From the NCBI GenBank assembly GCA_029250665.1, contig JAQXEV010000067.1, positions 1 through 37,625 of the forward strand: DNA of 37,625 bases. The letters are read 5' to 3'. The stretch comes from Candidatus Thalassarchaeaceae archaeon (lineage in GTDB: Archaea; Thermoplasmatota; Poseidoniia; Poseidoniales; Thalassarchaeaceae). Both the position numbers and the translations under genes were made by a program. Numbering within the stretch: the first letter of the stretch is position 1; each line of letters opens with the position of its first letter. The notes beneath the pieces are model-generated. The model was not told where the DNA came from and did not search any database. It saw nothing but the letters and a program-made list of their open reading frames with translations. This document shows positions 15,789 through 24,528 of the stretch, piece by piece.

Positions 15789-18527
15789 TCACTCTTCATC
15801 TTCGGATCTCGCGCCGTTGAGGCCGATTGCTCCGTAGACCAACAATGAGACGCCTGCGATGTAGAGCACAGCGGTCACGATGTCTATGGTCATGGTTCCT
15901 TCAAGTTCGCAGTCACCTTCTCCACCGAAGTCAGTCCAGTACATTGGGTCCATATTGTCTAGAACCTTACACTTGAAAGTCTCAGCATCTTCATCAGCAA
16001 TTTCAGATGCTGTGTGGATTTCGAATACTGGCTTTGCATCTCCTGCCTCAAAGTCAGGGTTAGTCATTCCAGCGCCTCTCAAGTCTAGATAGAATCGAGA
16101 TACAGACTTACCATACATTGCAACATTTGTTGTTGGTTCGACCTTTATGTCAACATGAGATCCAAAGTAAACGGGTAATGCACCAGGTAGGACATCTACG
16201 AAGCTATTGGAAGCAATTAATTTCGCTTGTATTTGATTTTCAGCAGGGTCCAAATCCACGGTATGTTCGCGCATTGGTATTCCCTTGAAATCAGTCATTT
16301 CACCAGGTACACTTTCGGCAATTGAATAGCCTACTAGATTTACAGAGAATGAGTCATCAGCATCGGCAATCCCACCAATTGTTCCAGCAACAACCGTGTT
16401 GCTGTTACCAATATTGTCAGTCAGTAGCCCGTATGTTGCTGCCTCTCTGTGAGGGGCTCGCCATGGTAGGTGCTCGGTCATGCCATAGATTTCTCCTTCA
16501 TCACAAGCATAACCACCGTCTGCATCAACATCTGCAACAGTGCCATCTTCATTCAACTTGAAGTCACACTGTCCATCTCCATCAGAATTTGTGTATCCTT
16601 GCATTAGTCTTTGTCCAAGAGTTTCATCATTAACAATACTCATCACATAGACGTCGTAATCTCCAGTGCTCAGACCATCAGGTCTGTCCTCATTCTGAGA
16701 CCCAAAGTAAGTCATGTTAGTCTCTAGTTTAACCCACGAACTTTCTTCATTGTAAAGTCCCGTAAGTACCGGATCGCTCCACCCATACAACCAATTTTCA
16801 ATTGGTTGAGTGGTATACGGGCTTGCTCCATACTGGAATCCGAGTAGAGAACCAATTACAGATTCAAACATGAAGTCCTTCACCCAACTGCGTACAGCCG
16901 CAGCATCATTTTCAGATATGTCATACAGTGAAGCAACGTATGCATCATCCCAATCGACAACAACTCCTCCCATCGCTGGTCCTTCTGCAGTCATTGGTAG
17001 TGTTATTCCTGATAATTCATTATACATGAAAACACGAGAAAAGCTTTCGTCAGTTAGAGCATAATCAGATGTGTAAAGGATTTCTTGTACCTTCTCAATC
17101 GACAAATCTACAGTTCCTTCATATGATCCCTGATTCAAGCCAATTGTGATATATCCTCCAGCAAGTGGTTCTTCTCCACCAAAGGAGTGCTGCCACCATA
17201 GGTCACAATCCATCATCCCCGACCCTCCAACGAGAATCATCGGGAAATTGGTTGGTTGGCCGACCAAGCCAATCCATCCACCTGCATAATCAGATAGAGC
17301 AAGTAATTGCGTCAGGCCGATGCCGTAGTCGAGCATTGTTGTGAAGGCATCAGCGTCGGCTCCCAGAAGGAAGAGAGCAACCCCGGCTAGCGGAATTCCA
17401 TTGTAATCCGACATTGAGAGAAGACCATTTGCAATCGCAGCATCTTCAACTCCGAAAATTATATTGTTGAGCGCAACAGCATTTGAGATATCGACACCAG
17501 AAACGGCATTCAAGCGCTCGCGAAGGTCTGTTACTTGAGTCAAATCTGCACCTCCACCCTGTTCTAGGAATTTAGTGCCAGCCATTGCATAAACCGACCA
17601 GTCAGTCAGGCTATCCGATGCATCGTAGCCGTAGAGAGCGGCGCGAACCGGGGTGGTCGCAGCACTCGGCTCTCCAATTCCTGCTGCTAGCATTGGACCG
17701 ATGTCACAAGTAAGCGCGATACAGACTCCAGTTGAGGGGTCGACTGCATCGTATAGGATGCTAGCGGCGGTCGAAGAGAAATCAGGATCCATTGGTCCCG
17801 CTCCGCCGGCCGATGCGTTCCATGAATCGTAGGCGCCATCCATCACCATTACTGGCGCCATAGCGGCGGCGGTAGCTGAATCGTATCCTGCCGCCTCGAG
17901 TTGTGCAGCGGCACCATCGATAGTGGCACTAATTTCATCAGCGGCCCACATCGACGGAGCCTTATTTTGCATATCATTAGCCATCATCTGATTGGCAAAG
18001 CCAGCCTTGGCAAAAATTTCGCCGTAAATGATTCCAGTTGCGATGCCAGCTAGTCTCTGGGTGTTGTATAGAATATTCATATTTGTGAATTCAGTTGAAC
18101 CTGGAAGTGAAGCATGTTCGTTACCCTCCTCATCCGTCCATGTGCAGTTTTCACACCATTCAAAGACGTCATATTCAGAGTAAGTAACGGTTCCAGCCTC
18201 TGTATCAAGGCCAAGAAGCTCTCTGTGGGTTGTAACTTCATAGACGAATGGCCCCATCTTTTCGAATTCGGCATTTACCGCAGAATTTTCTGTTAATTCT
18301 TCGACATTAGTTATTGAGTAACCGAAGTAAGCTCTTTCGGAAGTAGATTCACTCCATTCATCATCATAATCATCTTCTGAATCATAACCTGCTGCAATAG
18401 TATCGCCTACTCCAGCCTCTACCTGACCTGCCACAAAGGGGGCTAAGGCCATGAAGTTCATTCCGATTAATACAAGTCCTGCAAGTGCGATTGCGGTCGC
18501 CTTTTGTCTGTCATCCATAGTGTTCAC
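15789..18527 (-). CDS. CD36/LIMP-2-like (class B scavenger receptor) membrane protein with large insertion
   Basis: This 912-residue protein has one hydrophobic helix near each end (about 10-33 and 880-902), the CD36 topology with a large outside domain. Family-like blocks occur in the right order: YFGYSITNVEEL (67-78) then KMGPFVYEV (90-98), matching the 'N.tN..e...G.kP...E.GPYvY' region. GTVTYSEYDVFEW follows, then ENWLYGWSDPVL (577-588), matching 'geLLWGY.DPlL'. Near the end, REHTVDLDP and HVDIKVEPTTNVAMYGKSV are followed by FEIHTASEIADEDAETFK, matching the 'flDieP.tG..' and 'lWieE.aei.de.a..fk' blocks. CD36 proteins are ~470-500 residues; here ~430 residues rich in Ala/Gly/Met are inserted between the first blocks (about 130-560). 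Animal members bind and move lipids; an archaeal role in lipid or particle binding is inference. The GTG start has GAGG 7 bases upstream; an ATG at 18518 is also possible. Confidence 0.8.
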   Translation of the reverse strand: MNTMDDRQKATAIALAGLVLIGMNFMALAPFVAGQVEAGVGDTIAAGYDSEDDYDDEWSESTSERAYFGYSITNVEELTENSAVNAEFEKMGPFVYEVTTHRELLGLDTEAGTVTYSEYDVFEWCENCTWTDEEGNEHASLPGSTEFTNMNILYNTQRLAGIATGIIYGEIFAKAGFANQMMANDMQNKAPSMWAADEISATIDGAAAQLEAAGYDSATAAAMAPVMVMDGAYDSWNASAGGAGPMDPDFSSTAASILYDAVDPSTGVCIALTCDIGPMLAAGIGEPSAATTPVRAALYGYDASDSLTDWSVYAMAGTKFLEQGGGADLTQVTDLRERLNAVSGVDISNAVALNNIIFGVEDAAIANGLLSMSDYNGIPLAGVALFLLGADADAFTTMLDYGIGLTQLLALSDYAGGWIGLVGQPTNFPMILVGGSGMMDCDLWWQHSFGGEEPLAGGYITIGLNQGSYEGTVDLSIEKVQEILYTSDYALTDESFSRVFMYNELSGITLPMTAEGPAMGGVVVDWDDAYVASLYDISENDAAAVRSWVKDFMFESVIGSLLGFQYGASPYTTQPIENWLYGWSDPVLTGLYNEESSWVKLETNMTYFGSQNEDRPDGLSTGDYDVYVMSIVNDETLGQRLMQGYTNSDGDGQCDFKLNEDGTVADVDADGGYACDEGEIYGMTEHLPWRAPHREAATYGLLTDNIGNSNTVVAGTIGGIADADDSFSVNLVGYSIAESVPGEMTDFKGIPMREHTVDLDPAENQIQAKLIASNSFVDVLPGALPVYFGSHVDIKVEPTTNVAMYGKSVSRFYLDLRGAGMTNPDFEAGDAKPVFEIHTASEIADEDAETFKCKVLDNMDPMYWTDFGGEGDCELEGTMTIDIVTAVLYIAGVSLLVYGAIGLNGARSEDEE
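16788..16808. repeat. 9-bp perfect inverted repeat inside the CD36-like gene
   Basis: Arms CAACCAATT and AATTGGTTG are separated by 3 bases. The element falls in codons for the conserved ENWLYGW segment. It may be chance or an mRNA hairpin. It is noted because 3-base-loop hairpins recur in this window. Confidence 0.4.
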
Positions 18528-18545
18528 TCTACCCCCTCACGTGTG

Positions 18546-18553
18546 CGTATATG
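18546..18553 (-). promoter_or_regulatory. Possible TATA box for the CD36-like gene
   Basis: CATATACG on the minus strand lies about 20-27 bp before the GTG at 18527, in the 88-bp gap after the TctA-like gene. It suggests that this gene may have its own promoter. Evidence is position and composition only. Confidence 0.3.
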
Positions 18554-18615
18554 GGATAAGCGATTCTATCCGTACGAACAGACAATATCTTCGTTTGAGA
18601 TTTTGATTCGACGCC

Positions 18616-20271
18616 TCAAGCGAAGCCGAATGCATCGATTTCGCGGGCGAATGTATAGATCATAATAGGTACTAGAATCACACCCATTCCGTGCGATCTT
18701 CGGATACCGATTCTCGGTGCCATGAGCCCAATCATCGTGCCAATCACTAGCGTCCCAACTCCAATCCAATCTGTTGAGATCCACACAAGTATTGTGATGA
18801 AAGCACTGACTCCAATTACCAAGTTTCGAAGCGGCACCAATTCGTGCATCTTCAGCATCCCTTTTCCAACCTCAATCATCACCGGTACTGCGAACAGTCC
18901 AGATGCGACGGTTATGGCGAGCAGTCTGATGAAATCAGCAGGTGGTTCGACCGCGTTCCAGATGTCTATGGGATACATCATGTTGAGCGCGAGAGCTGCT
19001 CCTGAGCGCGGCCTTCCGACCATGTAGAGGAAGCCGAGAACCATCACCGTAACCGCGGTGTTAACTGATGAAAGAATGGCGATGATTTCGAGGTCGCGCT
19101 GTTGGTTATTGTTGACTAAGTCTAGGTCGGGAGTTGCTCCAGCATCTGCGAGTGCTTCTTGGAATAATTCGCGGTCTTTGAGAGAGAGTTCCTCCATCCC
19201 TTCGAAGACCATGACTTGTGGCATCGATTCGAAGCCTGGCTGGGTCCCATGTTCGAAGTCAGCCGGGATGTAATTAGGATCAGTCAGTTTACCCCAGAAA
19301 TTTCGCGCGCTCATCACCACGACAGTCGCTTGTGCAGCAGTCATCCCTGGTAGAATCGCCATTACCGACGAGACAACAGCCGACAAGAACGTCGGAACCA
19401 TCAGTGGTTTAGGATCCGGCATTTCCCAATTAGGCTCCTGAGGAGGGATTTCACTCGTCGTCACGTAGATGTCAATCAGGTTAGCGATTCCAAACAATCC
19501 CGCCAAACTAGGGAATAGCAAGGATGCTGAAGGAATCCCAACAGGTGAGCGCGCAGGCAATTCGAAAACTGCCCATCCGTAGAATCCGGTAAGCAGGAAA
19601 TACGCTGTCGCCACCAGAATTCCTGCAGTTCGAGAGCTCTCACCCAAACGGAAGTCGATGGCGTCGTACCGCCTTCGGATGCTGAAACGCCCCATCGGGA
19701 TAGTGAACTCAATTGGTTTCTTCAATGCCCACTTGAGCCGATTCGTCACCTTCTGAGACCAAATCGGCCAAGGCAGCCGTGTTGTTTCAGTCATAATCAG
19801 AAAAATCGAGATAAAGAGCAACAACCAAGGAAGTTGATCGCGACTCGCTTCATACAATCCTAATCCTGGATCCTCTCCAAAAAGTAATCTCGCTACAATA
19901 AGCAGTGGAATCGACATCAGCATGCCCATTTGTGAGCCGCGCGCTGAGTAAGCGACTCCCTGCGCGGCCTGACCGGAAATCAACATCCGATGCCCGGGCA
20001 GAAGGGCGAGCGCCATGTTATCATCAGGAGCACCTACCAAGGCGCTCGGAATATAATTCAGGAAAGTATGGACAGTTCCGCAGGCCACAATAATTCCAGC
20101 TACAGCGTCCAGCGGGATGCCGATTCCTACGGCGACCGGGGAGAGTGAGAGGGCGATTAGGGCGACGTTGTTTACGTGGAAACCAGGAATCAAGCCAGTT
20201 AAGCAACCGAGAAATATTCCAAAAATGAATGACCCGATTAGCCACGCATAATCAATCAGCCACGGGTCCAC
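18616..20271 (-). CDS. TctA-family permease (archaeal COG1784-type)
   Basis: This is a 551-residue integral membrane protein with about 11-12 hydrophobic segments. It has two TctA-like signature repeats. The first is FGIFLGCLTGLIPGFHVNNVA near residues 17-37. The second is SVMAILPGMTAAQATVV in the middle. Both follow the G..PG...N/A pattern of the tripartite tricarboxylate transporter large subunit. Archaeal members of this family are often encoded without TctB or TctC partners, and none is seen here. It probably moves an organic acid or other anion; the substrate is unknown. The GTG start at 20271 is supported by AGGTGA 5 bases upstream, which overlaps the stop of the OB-fold protein gene, so the two are likely co-transcribed. 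Confidence 0.88.
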   Translation of the reverse strand: MDPWLIDYAWLIGSFIFGIFLGCLTGLIPGFHVNNVALIALSLSPVAVGIGIPLDAVAGIIVACGTVHTFLNYIPSALVGAPDDNMALALLPGHRMLISGQAAQGVAYSARGSQMGMLMSIPLLIVARLLFGEDPGLGLYEASRDQLPWLLLFISIFLIMTETTRLPWPIWSQKVTNRLKWALKKPIEFTIPMGRFSIRRRYDAIDFRLGESSRTAGILVATAYFLLTGFYGWAVFELPARSPVGIPSASLLFPSLAGLFGIANLIDIYVTTSEIPPQEPNWEMPDPKPLMVPTFLSAVVSSVMAILPGMTAAQATVVVMSARNFWGKLTDPNYIPADFEHGTQPGFESMPQVMVFEGMEELSLKDRELFQEALADAGATPDLDLVNNNQQRDLEIIAILSSVNTAVTVMVLGFLYMVGRPRSGAALALNMMYPIDIWNAVEPPADFIRLLAITVASGLFAVPVMIEVGKGMLKMHELVPLRNLVIGVSAFITILVWISTDWIGVGTLVIGTMIGLMAPRIGIRRSHGMGVILVPIMIYTFAREIDAFGFA

Positions 20272-20280
20272 GGAATCACC

Positions 20281-21843
20281 TCAGCGGATATCTATACAGA
20301 ACTGCATTGTGTTGCCAAAAGAATCCTCGGCCGTTGAGAGTCGTCCAGTCCAATCGATTGGTGCTCCAATTGATTCTTGCTGGCTGGATTCGGTTCCGTC
20401 TCCGAGCAGACAAACTTGCTCTTCGGAGCCGGATCTCTGAATCCATTGATTTCCATCATCATCCATTACGGCTTCACCATTGAGGATGACTAACTTTCCA
20501 ATATCCCATTTCCATGAATTGTAACCATCCCCCCAATTCAATGTCGTCGGCGAGGGCGCTTGACCAAGTGTCCAAGAGCGCGCTTCGAGAATAACTCGAC
20601 CTTCACTCTCAGACCAAATCACGGTCGCGTTGAATCGAATCGGCTGCCCTGATTCGATATATTCGGCGTGTTCCCCGATTAGATGCAGCCTCAACTTCGT
20701 AGTGCGCGAATAGTAATCGGCACCATCGCCCACGTAGCCCTTGTCATAATCGGGCGAGATCGGGTCTGTCACCCAACCCTCGAATGTGTAATTCTGACCG
20801 ATGAAAGCGAAGGGGTTCTCGGCGACATCGAGCATCGCTGTTACATCGTCGCCGAATTGTCCTGCTGGATTATTCGCTGAGGAGTCGTAACCATCGCGCT
20901 TGAGACAAATCGTTGCCTCGTCGGTTGACCAGACGAGCCGGCCCGACCAGGTTTGAGTTGTGTTTTCAATTCCTTCTTCGAGGTCGGCTGGCGAAGGAAG
21001 CAAACACAATCTGTCCGTCGGTGCATCACCAGTAAGCCACCAACCGTTCGAGGATTCGGTCGCTGTACCATCGATTCGGACCTTTTTCCCCACCTCGTAA
21101 GTCAGTGTATACGGTTCAAGTTCCCAAGAAAGATCCACAGTCGAGCCATTATTCAGCACCTCGACCGCTGTCGCTTGCACGAGGAGTCGCCAGCGCAGTG
21201 AGCGCTGGTCGTACTGCAGCCAGCCAGAAATCTCCACATGGCTGCCAGCCTCAACCCAATCCATCACGCGACCCTCAATCTGCATGTACAATAGATGGTC
21301 CGCGTTACCATAGGATGGGTTGTCCATCAAGCTCAGAGAGTGGTAAGTTACGTCCGGTTCAAGCGGTTCGGAGAGGTAACCGTCGACCTTCACTGACATA
21401 TTGGAAAATGCTTCAGGATTCATCGCGACTTCGACCAATTGCATTGCAGTGTAATCGATTCCATCACAATCTGCGTCTGCACATTGAATTGCACCATAAC
21501 CATTCGAAGAAAGCCAGATTCGACCATTCCATTCTGTGACTTCACCCTCAACTGTGATAATCGTCCCAATCGGAGGAATGTCGACGTCACGGTCGACGAA
21601 CCAACGAACTTCGAGAGCTGAGTGCCCGTCGACCTCTCGGACTTGCAAATCAATTCGATCAGCCTGTTCTCCATAAGGGTCGACAACGAAGCTAGTAAGC
21701 ACACCTTTGATTTTGACAGTCTCGCGCGGATATTCGTGAATTTCGTCCATATCAATCAGATCCGGTTCACGAATAACCGCGTAGAAATTCATTGTCGATA
21801 CAAGTAGCAAGGCAGTGAAGAACATCACCCAGAGCTTCGCCAT
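20281..21843 (-). CDS. Membrane-anchored protein with repeated OB-fold-like domains
   Basis: About 520 residues start from the ATG at 21843 (MAKLWVMFFTALLLVSTMNFYAVI, an N-terminal membrane anchor). The frame is open to a GTG at 21906 directly after a TAG, so up to 21 more residues are possible. The rest is an outside domain made of about four to five beta-rich units. Each has the OB-fold-like pattern 'V.I.G.....(W)......V...G..V.I.G.......G...L', for example ETVKIKGVL...GTIITVEGEVTEWNGRIWL and KKVRIDGTA...TWSGRLVW. Paired cysteines (for example QCADADC) suggest disulfides outside the cell. OB folds bind nucleic acid, sugars or other ligands. It ends 9 bp before the TctA-like permease start, so it may bind ligand for that permease, but this is speculative. 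Confidence 0.72.
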   Translation of the reverse strand: MAKLWVMFFTALLLVSTMNFYAVIREPDLIDMDEIHEYPRETVKIKGVLTSFVVDPYGEQADRIDLQVREVDGHSALEVRWFVDRDVDIPPIGTIITVEGEVTEWNGRIWLSSNGYGAIQCADADCDGIDYTAMQLVEVAMNPEAFSNMSVKVDGYLSEPLEPDVTYHSLSLMDNPSYGNADHLLYMQIEGRVMDWVEAGSHVEISGWLQYDQRSLRWRLLVQATAVEVLNNGSTVDLSWELEPYTLTYEVGKKVRIDGTATESSNGWWLTGDAPTDRLCLLPSPADLEEGIENTTQTWSGRLVWSTDEATICLKRDGYDSSANNPAGQFGDDVTAMLDVAENPFAFIGQNYTFEGWVTDPISPDYDKGYVGDGADYYSRTTKLRLHLIGEHAEYIESGQPIRFNATVIWSESEGRVILEARSWTLGQAPSPTTLNWGDGYNSWKWDIGKLVILNGEAVMDDDGNQWIQRSGSEEQVCLLGDGTESSQQESIGAPIDWTGRLSTAEDSFGNTMQFCIDIR

Positions 21844-22034
21844 GTGTCTGCGATGTGCGAGCAATGCTTGAACATTCACCGTGAGGGAACAGGCAATTAT
21901 CCTCACCTACCTTGTTCGGAAGCCAACAAATTTCTTGCTCCGTTAGGTGTTGATTGAGTATGTTAGGAGGTGGGTGTGTGGGCTCGGGGCTAGAGAACAA
22001 GGTTCATCTCGCTGATTGGTTCGAGCGCTATACA

Positions 22035-22111
22035 GGACCCGTAGCTCAGTTGGTTAGAGCGCTCGGCTCATAACCGAGTGGTCACCGGTTCAAATCCGGT
22101 CGGGTCCACCA
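22035..22111 (+). tRNA. tRNA-Met (CAT anticodon), probably elongator
   Basis: A complete cloverleaf can be folded: acceptor GGACCCG/CGGGTCC, D stem GCTC/GAGC, anticodon stem CTCGG/CCGAG with loop CTCATAA (anticodon CAT at 22069-22071), and T stem ACCGG/CCGGT with loop TTCAAAT. The CCA end is encoded (22109-22111). No intron is present. The anticodon stem lacks the run of three G:C pairs seen in initiator tRNAs, so elongator Met is favoured. A CAT-anticodon tRNA-Ile with modified C34 cannot be fully excluded. Confidence 0.95.
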
Positions 22112-22240
22112 TTCCTCATCGAATAACTCTCTTTAGCGACCCTTCGCCTTGAAATGTGAAAATTGGCAAAATTCCTGAGTTTCAGCGTCTTCCCAAGAGG
22201 TAGTGTTTCCTTCGTTGTACGAAGCCGACGGTGCTAACCC

Positions 22241-22247
22241 ATAAATA
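22241..22247 (+). promoter_or_regulatory. TATA box for the gene at 22271
   Basis: ATAAATA is centred 27 bp before the ATG at 22271. No ribosome-binding site is spaced correctly before that ATG (AAGGTG abuts it). This fits a leaderless mRNA, which is common in archaea. Confidence 0.5.
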
Positions 22248-22270
22248 CGGCTTAATCCGGCCTTAAGGTG

Positions 22271-23212
22271 ATGAGCACTGTAAGTAAGGTTCGACCGGCT
22301 TTGATGATGCTGGCTGTATACTTCCTGAGTACTTGGGCTGGTGTGGCCGCTGTTCAGGCACAAGGTGCGGTTCCAGATATCGTACTAACATGTGACCAGC
22401 CTCAGCCCGTAGATGTCTATCCTGGAGCAGCCCGATCTGGTCTCATCAATTGCAGAATCGAGAATCCGACAGTCCACCAAGAGAAGGTAAGAATTCAGAT
22501 CCAAGCCGGTGTACTCGCCTTTTCAGGCCCCGCTACACTATCGATAGGTGGCGGCTCTGAGGTCTCATTCCAAGTCATGGTCAGGGCTGAATTGCGAGCT
22601 CCTGAAGGGCAGCATCAGGTCACTGTTAGCGCAGAGGTGACGATGGCAAACGGAATCCCAGTTACTAGCGAGCCATCAGCCGCGAACTCGATGGTTATCA
22701 TCCGCCAATTCAGCCGCCTCCGAGTCGCTTCGGAAGTGGCATTCCTTCAATTACGACCGAAGGTCGATTACAATCTGGTCTTCGATGTCTACAATGATGG
22801 TAATGCGATGGATAGATTCAACATCGCTATCGAGAATCACGACGATCTCAACGACGAAGGCTTCCAACTGAGTATACCTCTCGTGAGCGTCGAAATTGAA
22901 TCGATGGCACCACCTGAGAAGATTAGAGTTCAGATGCGTACTCCCAAGAATCAAGGTTGGACAGACAAATACTTCTCACTACAATTCAAGGCAACTTCAG
23001 AATACTCCGTCAGAACAGAAGGAATGCCGAATTACCAAATTCAAACCATGACGATTTACATCCGTGGTGTCTATCTGCCAGGCTTCGAGCTCATTGGTAC
23101 TCTGATGATGACAACGCTCGCTGCCGCCGCCTTTGCGGGTCGCAGACCGATGATTGACAGGTCTGAGGAAGATTCAGACGAATTGGAACCACTAGATGCG
23201 CGGCTCTTCTAA
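22271..23212 (+). CDS. Secreted/membrane protein with Ig-like domains and PGF-like C-terminal segment
   Basis: This 313-residue protein of unknown function has a signal peptide (residues ~8-31, ending in AQA/AQG). Two Ig-like beta domains of about 110 residues follow. They carry the 'VYNDGNAMDRFNIAIENHDDL' type of pattern seen in CARDB/NEW3 domains of archaeal surface proteins. Near the C-terminus is LPGF, a hydrophobic helix, then GRRP and a 20-residue acidic tail. This resembles PGF-CTERM but has a longer tail than usual, so it may be a plain membrane anchor. A GTG lies 3 bp upstream in frame; the ATG fits the TATA spacing better. The gene follows the tRNA-Met on the same strand. Function is unknown. 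Confidence 0.8.
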   Translation: MSTVSKVRPALMMLAVYFLSTWAGVAAVQAQGAVPDIVLTCDQPQPVDVYPGAARSGLINCRIENPTVHQEKVRIQIQAGVLAFSGPATLSIGGGSEVSFQVMVRAELRAPEGQHQVTVSAEVTMANGIPVTSEPSAANSMVIIRQFSRLRVASEVAFLQLRPKVDYNLVFDVYNDGNAMDRFNIAIENHDDLNDEGFQLSIPLVSVEIESMAPPEKIRVQMRTPKNQGWTDKYFSLQFKATSEYSVRTEGMPNYQIQTMTIYIRGVYLPGFELIGTLMMTTLAAAAFAGRRPMIDRSEEDSDELEPLDARLF

Positions 23213-23233
23213 CTCGCATCACTCTGAATTGAA

Positions 23234-23252
23234 TTGCCACCAAAGGTGGCAA
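23234..23252 (+). repeat. Hairpin TTGCCACC-AAA-GGTGGCAA, shares a 13-bp core with 4721-4737
   Basis: A perfect 8-bp inverted repeat with an AAA loop begins 21 bp after a stop codon and lies before the next gene. The identical core CCACCAAAGGTGG appears at 4723-4735 with the same spacing from an unrelated stop. No T-run follows. Confidence 0.6.
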
Positions 23253-23304
23253 CGGGTTGATAACCGGCGGAGTTGACGCATCAGCATCCTGCGAGGTTCG
23301 TGAT

Positions 23305-24528
23305 ATGAGTGATGGTGGATTGCTTCAGAAGGCGATGGAACAGCAATCGAGTGATACAGAATTGGTCGCTGAGGCCGTAGTAGTGCCTCCAAAAGGGGGT
23401 CCGATGTTCAATAACGGCCTCAAGATAGGTCTTGCACTCGGACTAGTCTCTGTAGTCTCAATGTGGATATTTTCCTCTCCTGCAATTCAGAGTGATTTCG
23501 CATTTGCGATTCTCATTCCGATTCTGATGGGAGGTGCCTCCTTCTGGTTCATTTGGAACGGAATAGGACGAAAGCACACAGAGGTCATTTCGGTTGTGCT
23601 GATTCTCCTTCTAGCAGCCCCATTCATGGCAATGAGCTTTTCATCGAGTTCTCTTACAATTACAGATAGCACACTCTCGAGCGATGCTACGACAATCACA
23701 CTCACCATTCGTGAGTCTGGTGGACTATTCGGTTCTACGTCTGGTGACGCCGATGTCTCAGTCTCTTACGCTGGAGATGAGGTTTGGACAACTTCGATGC
23801 CGTTCGATGTGAATCTGAAAGATGGTTTCGGCGATTATGGCCAATTGGTTCTTTCAGTCTCCGCCTTCTATTCAGATAATGCTGCTGACGATGCGAAATA
23901 CATTGTATCGATTGATGTCGATGGGGTGTCCGATACATACATCTTGAATTCCGCTCACCTTGAGCGAACAGTGGAGCAAGTGAAGAACGAGGCAGTGGCA
24001 GCTATTGGAGAAGGAAACGATTGCGATTCAGGCCACGATAATTGTGTCATCGGTGTCGGTCTGCGAACTTGGATGGGTTTACCTCGAATGTCGCAGCCCA
24101 CAGACCTCGATCCCCGCCCAGCCCCCCTCGCTCATGCTGATTTCGAAATGTCTGCAGTTCTCAGCAAGGATGGAGCGACTGCAATTGAATATCCAACCGT
24201 TACTGTGACTAATGGTGAAGCGATCTGGGATTCCGATAACGGGAGATATGGATCTGGAAGCGCTGAAGTTGGAGAATTCGGTTCGGAATTAATCCTGTCA
24301 GGATCAGTTGATGACTTTGTGATTGGCATGCCATACATCCCAAGAGATGATTGGCAAGAGAATGATTACGGCTGCTACGAATTTACTGTAACCCTCACTC
24401 AGAGCCCACCTTGGGGAGATCGAACAGCCCATACGGCCTCCAATTACTACGAGCTCGTCGAAGAAGGCGGCGACGAAGATGGAAGTCCAGATACCCACGA
24501 GTCATGGAACGAAGTCAGTAGTTGCTGA
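23305..24528 (+). CDS. Three-helix membrane protein with beta-rich C-terminal domain, unknown function
   Basis: This 407-residue protein starts at the ATG at 23305, chosen because GAGGT lies 7 bases upstream; a TTG at 23257 is in frame but has no support. A ~35-residue acidic cytoplasmic start is followed by three hydrophobic helices (about 38-58, 63-85 and 93-112). A ~290-residue beta-rich outside domain follows, ending in an acidic stretch. The pattern YGQLVLSVSAFYSDNAADDAKYIVSIDVDGVSDTY looks like an immunoglobulin-type fold. A CDSGHDNC Cys pair lies near residue 255. I do not recognise the family. Its TGA directly abuts the TAA of the convergent gene with no intervening base. Confidence 0.75.
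   Translation: MSDGGLLQKAMEQQSSDTELVAEAVVVPPKGGPMFNNGLKIGLALGLVSVVSMWIFSSPAIQSDFAFAILIPILMGGASFWFIWNGIGRKHTEVISVVLILLLAAPFMAMSFSSSSLTITDSTLSSDATTITLTIRESGGLFGSTSGDADVSVSYAGDEVWTTSMPFDVNLKDGFGDYGQLVLSVSAFYSDNAADDAKYIVSIDVDGVSDTYILNSAHLERTVEQVKNEAVAAIGEGNDCDSGHDNCVIGVGLRTWMGLPRMSQPTDLDPRPAPLAHADFEMSAVLSKDGATAIEYPTVTVTNGEAIWDSDNGRYGSGSAEVGEFGSELILSGSVDDFVIGMPYIPRDDWQENDYGCYEFTVTLTQSPPWGDRTAHTASNYYELVEEGGDEDGSPDTHESWNEVSSC

Noticed and set aside
22035-22111. Initiator tRNA-Met
   Set aside because: The anticodon stem is CTCGG/CCGAG and lacks the three consecutive G:C pairs next to the loop expected in initiators.
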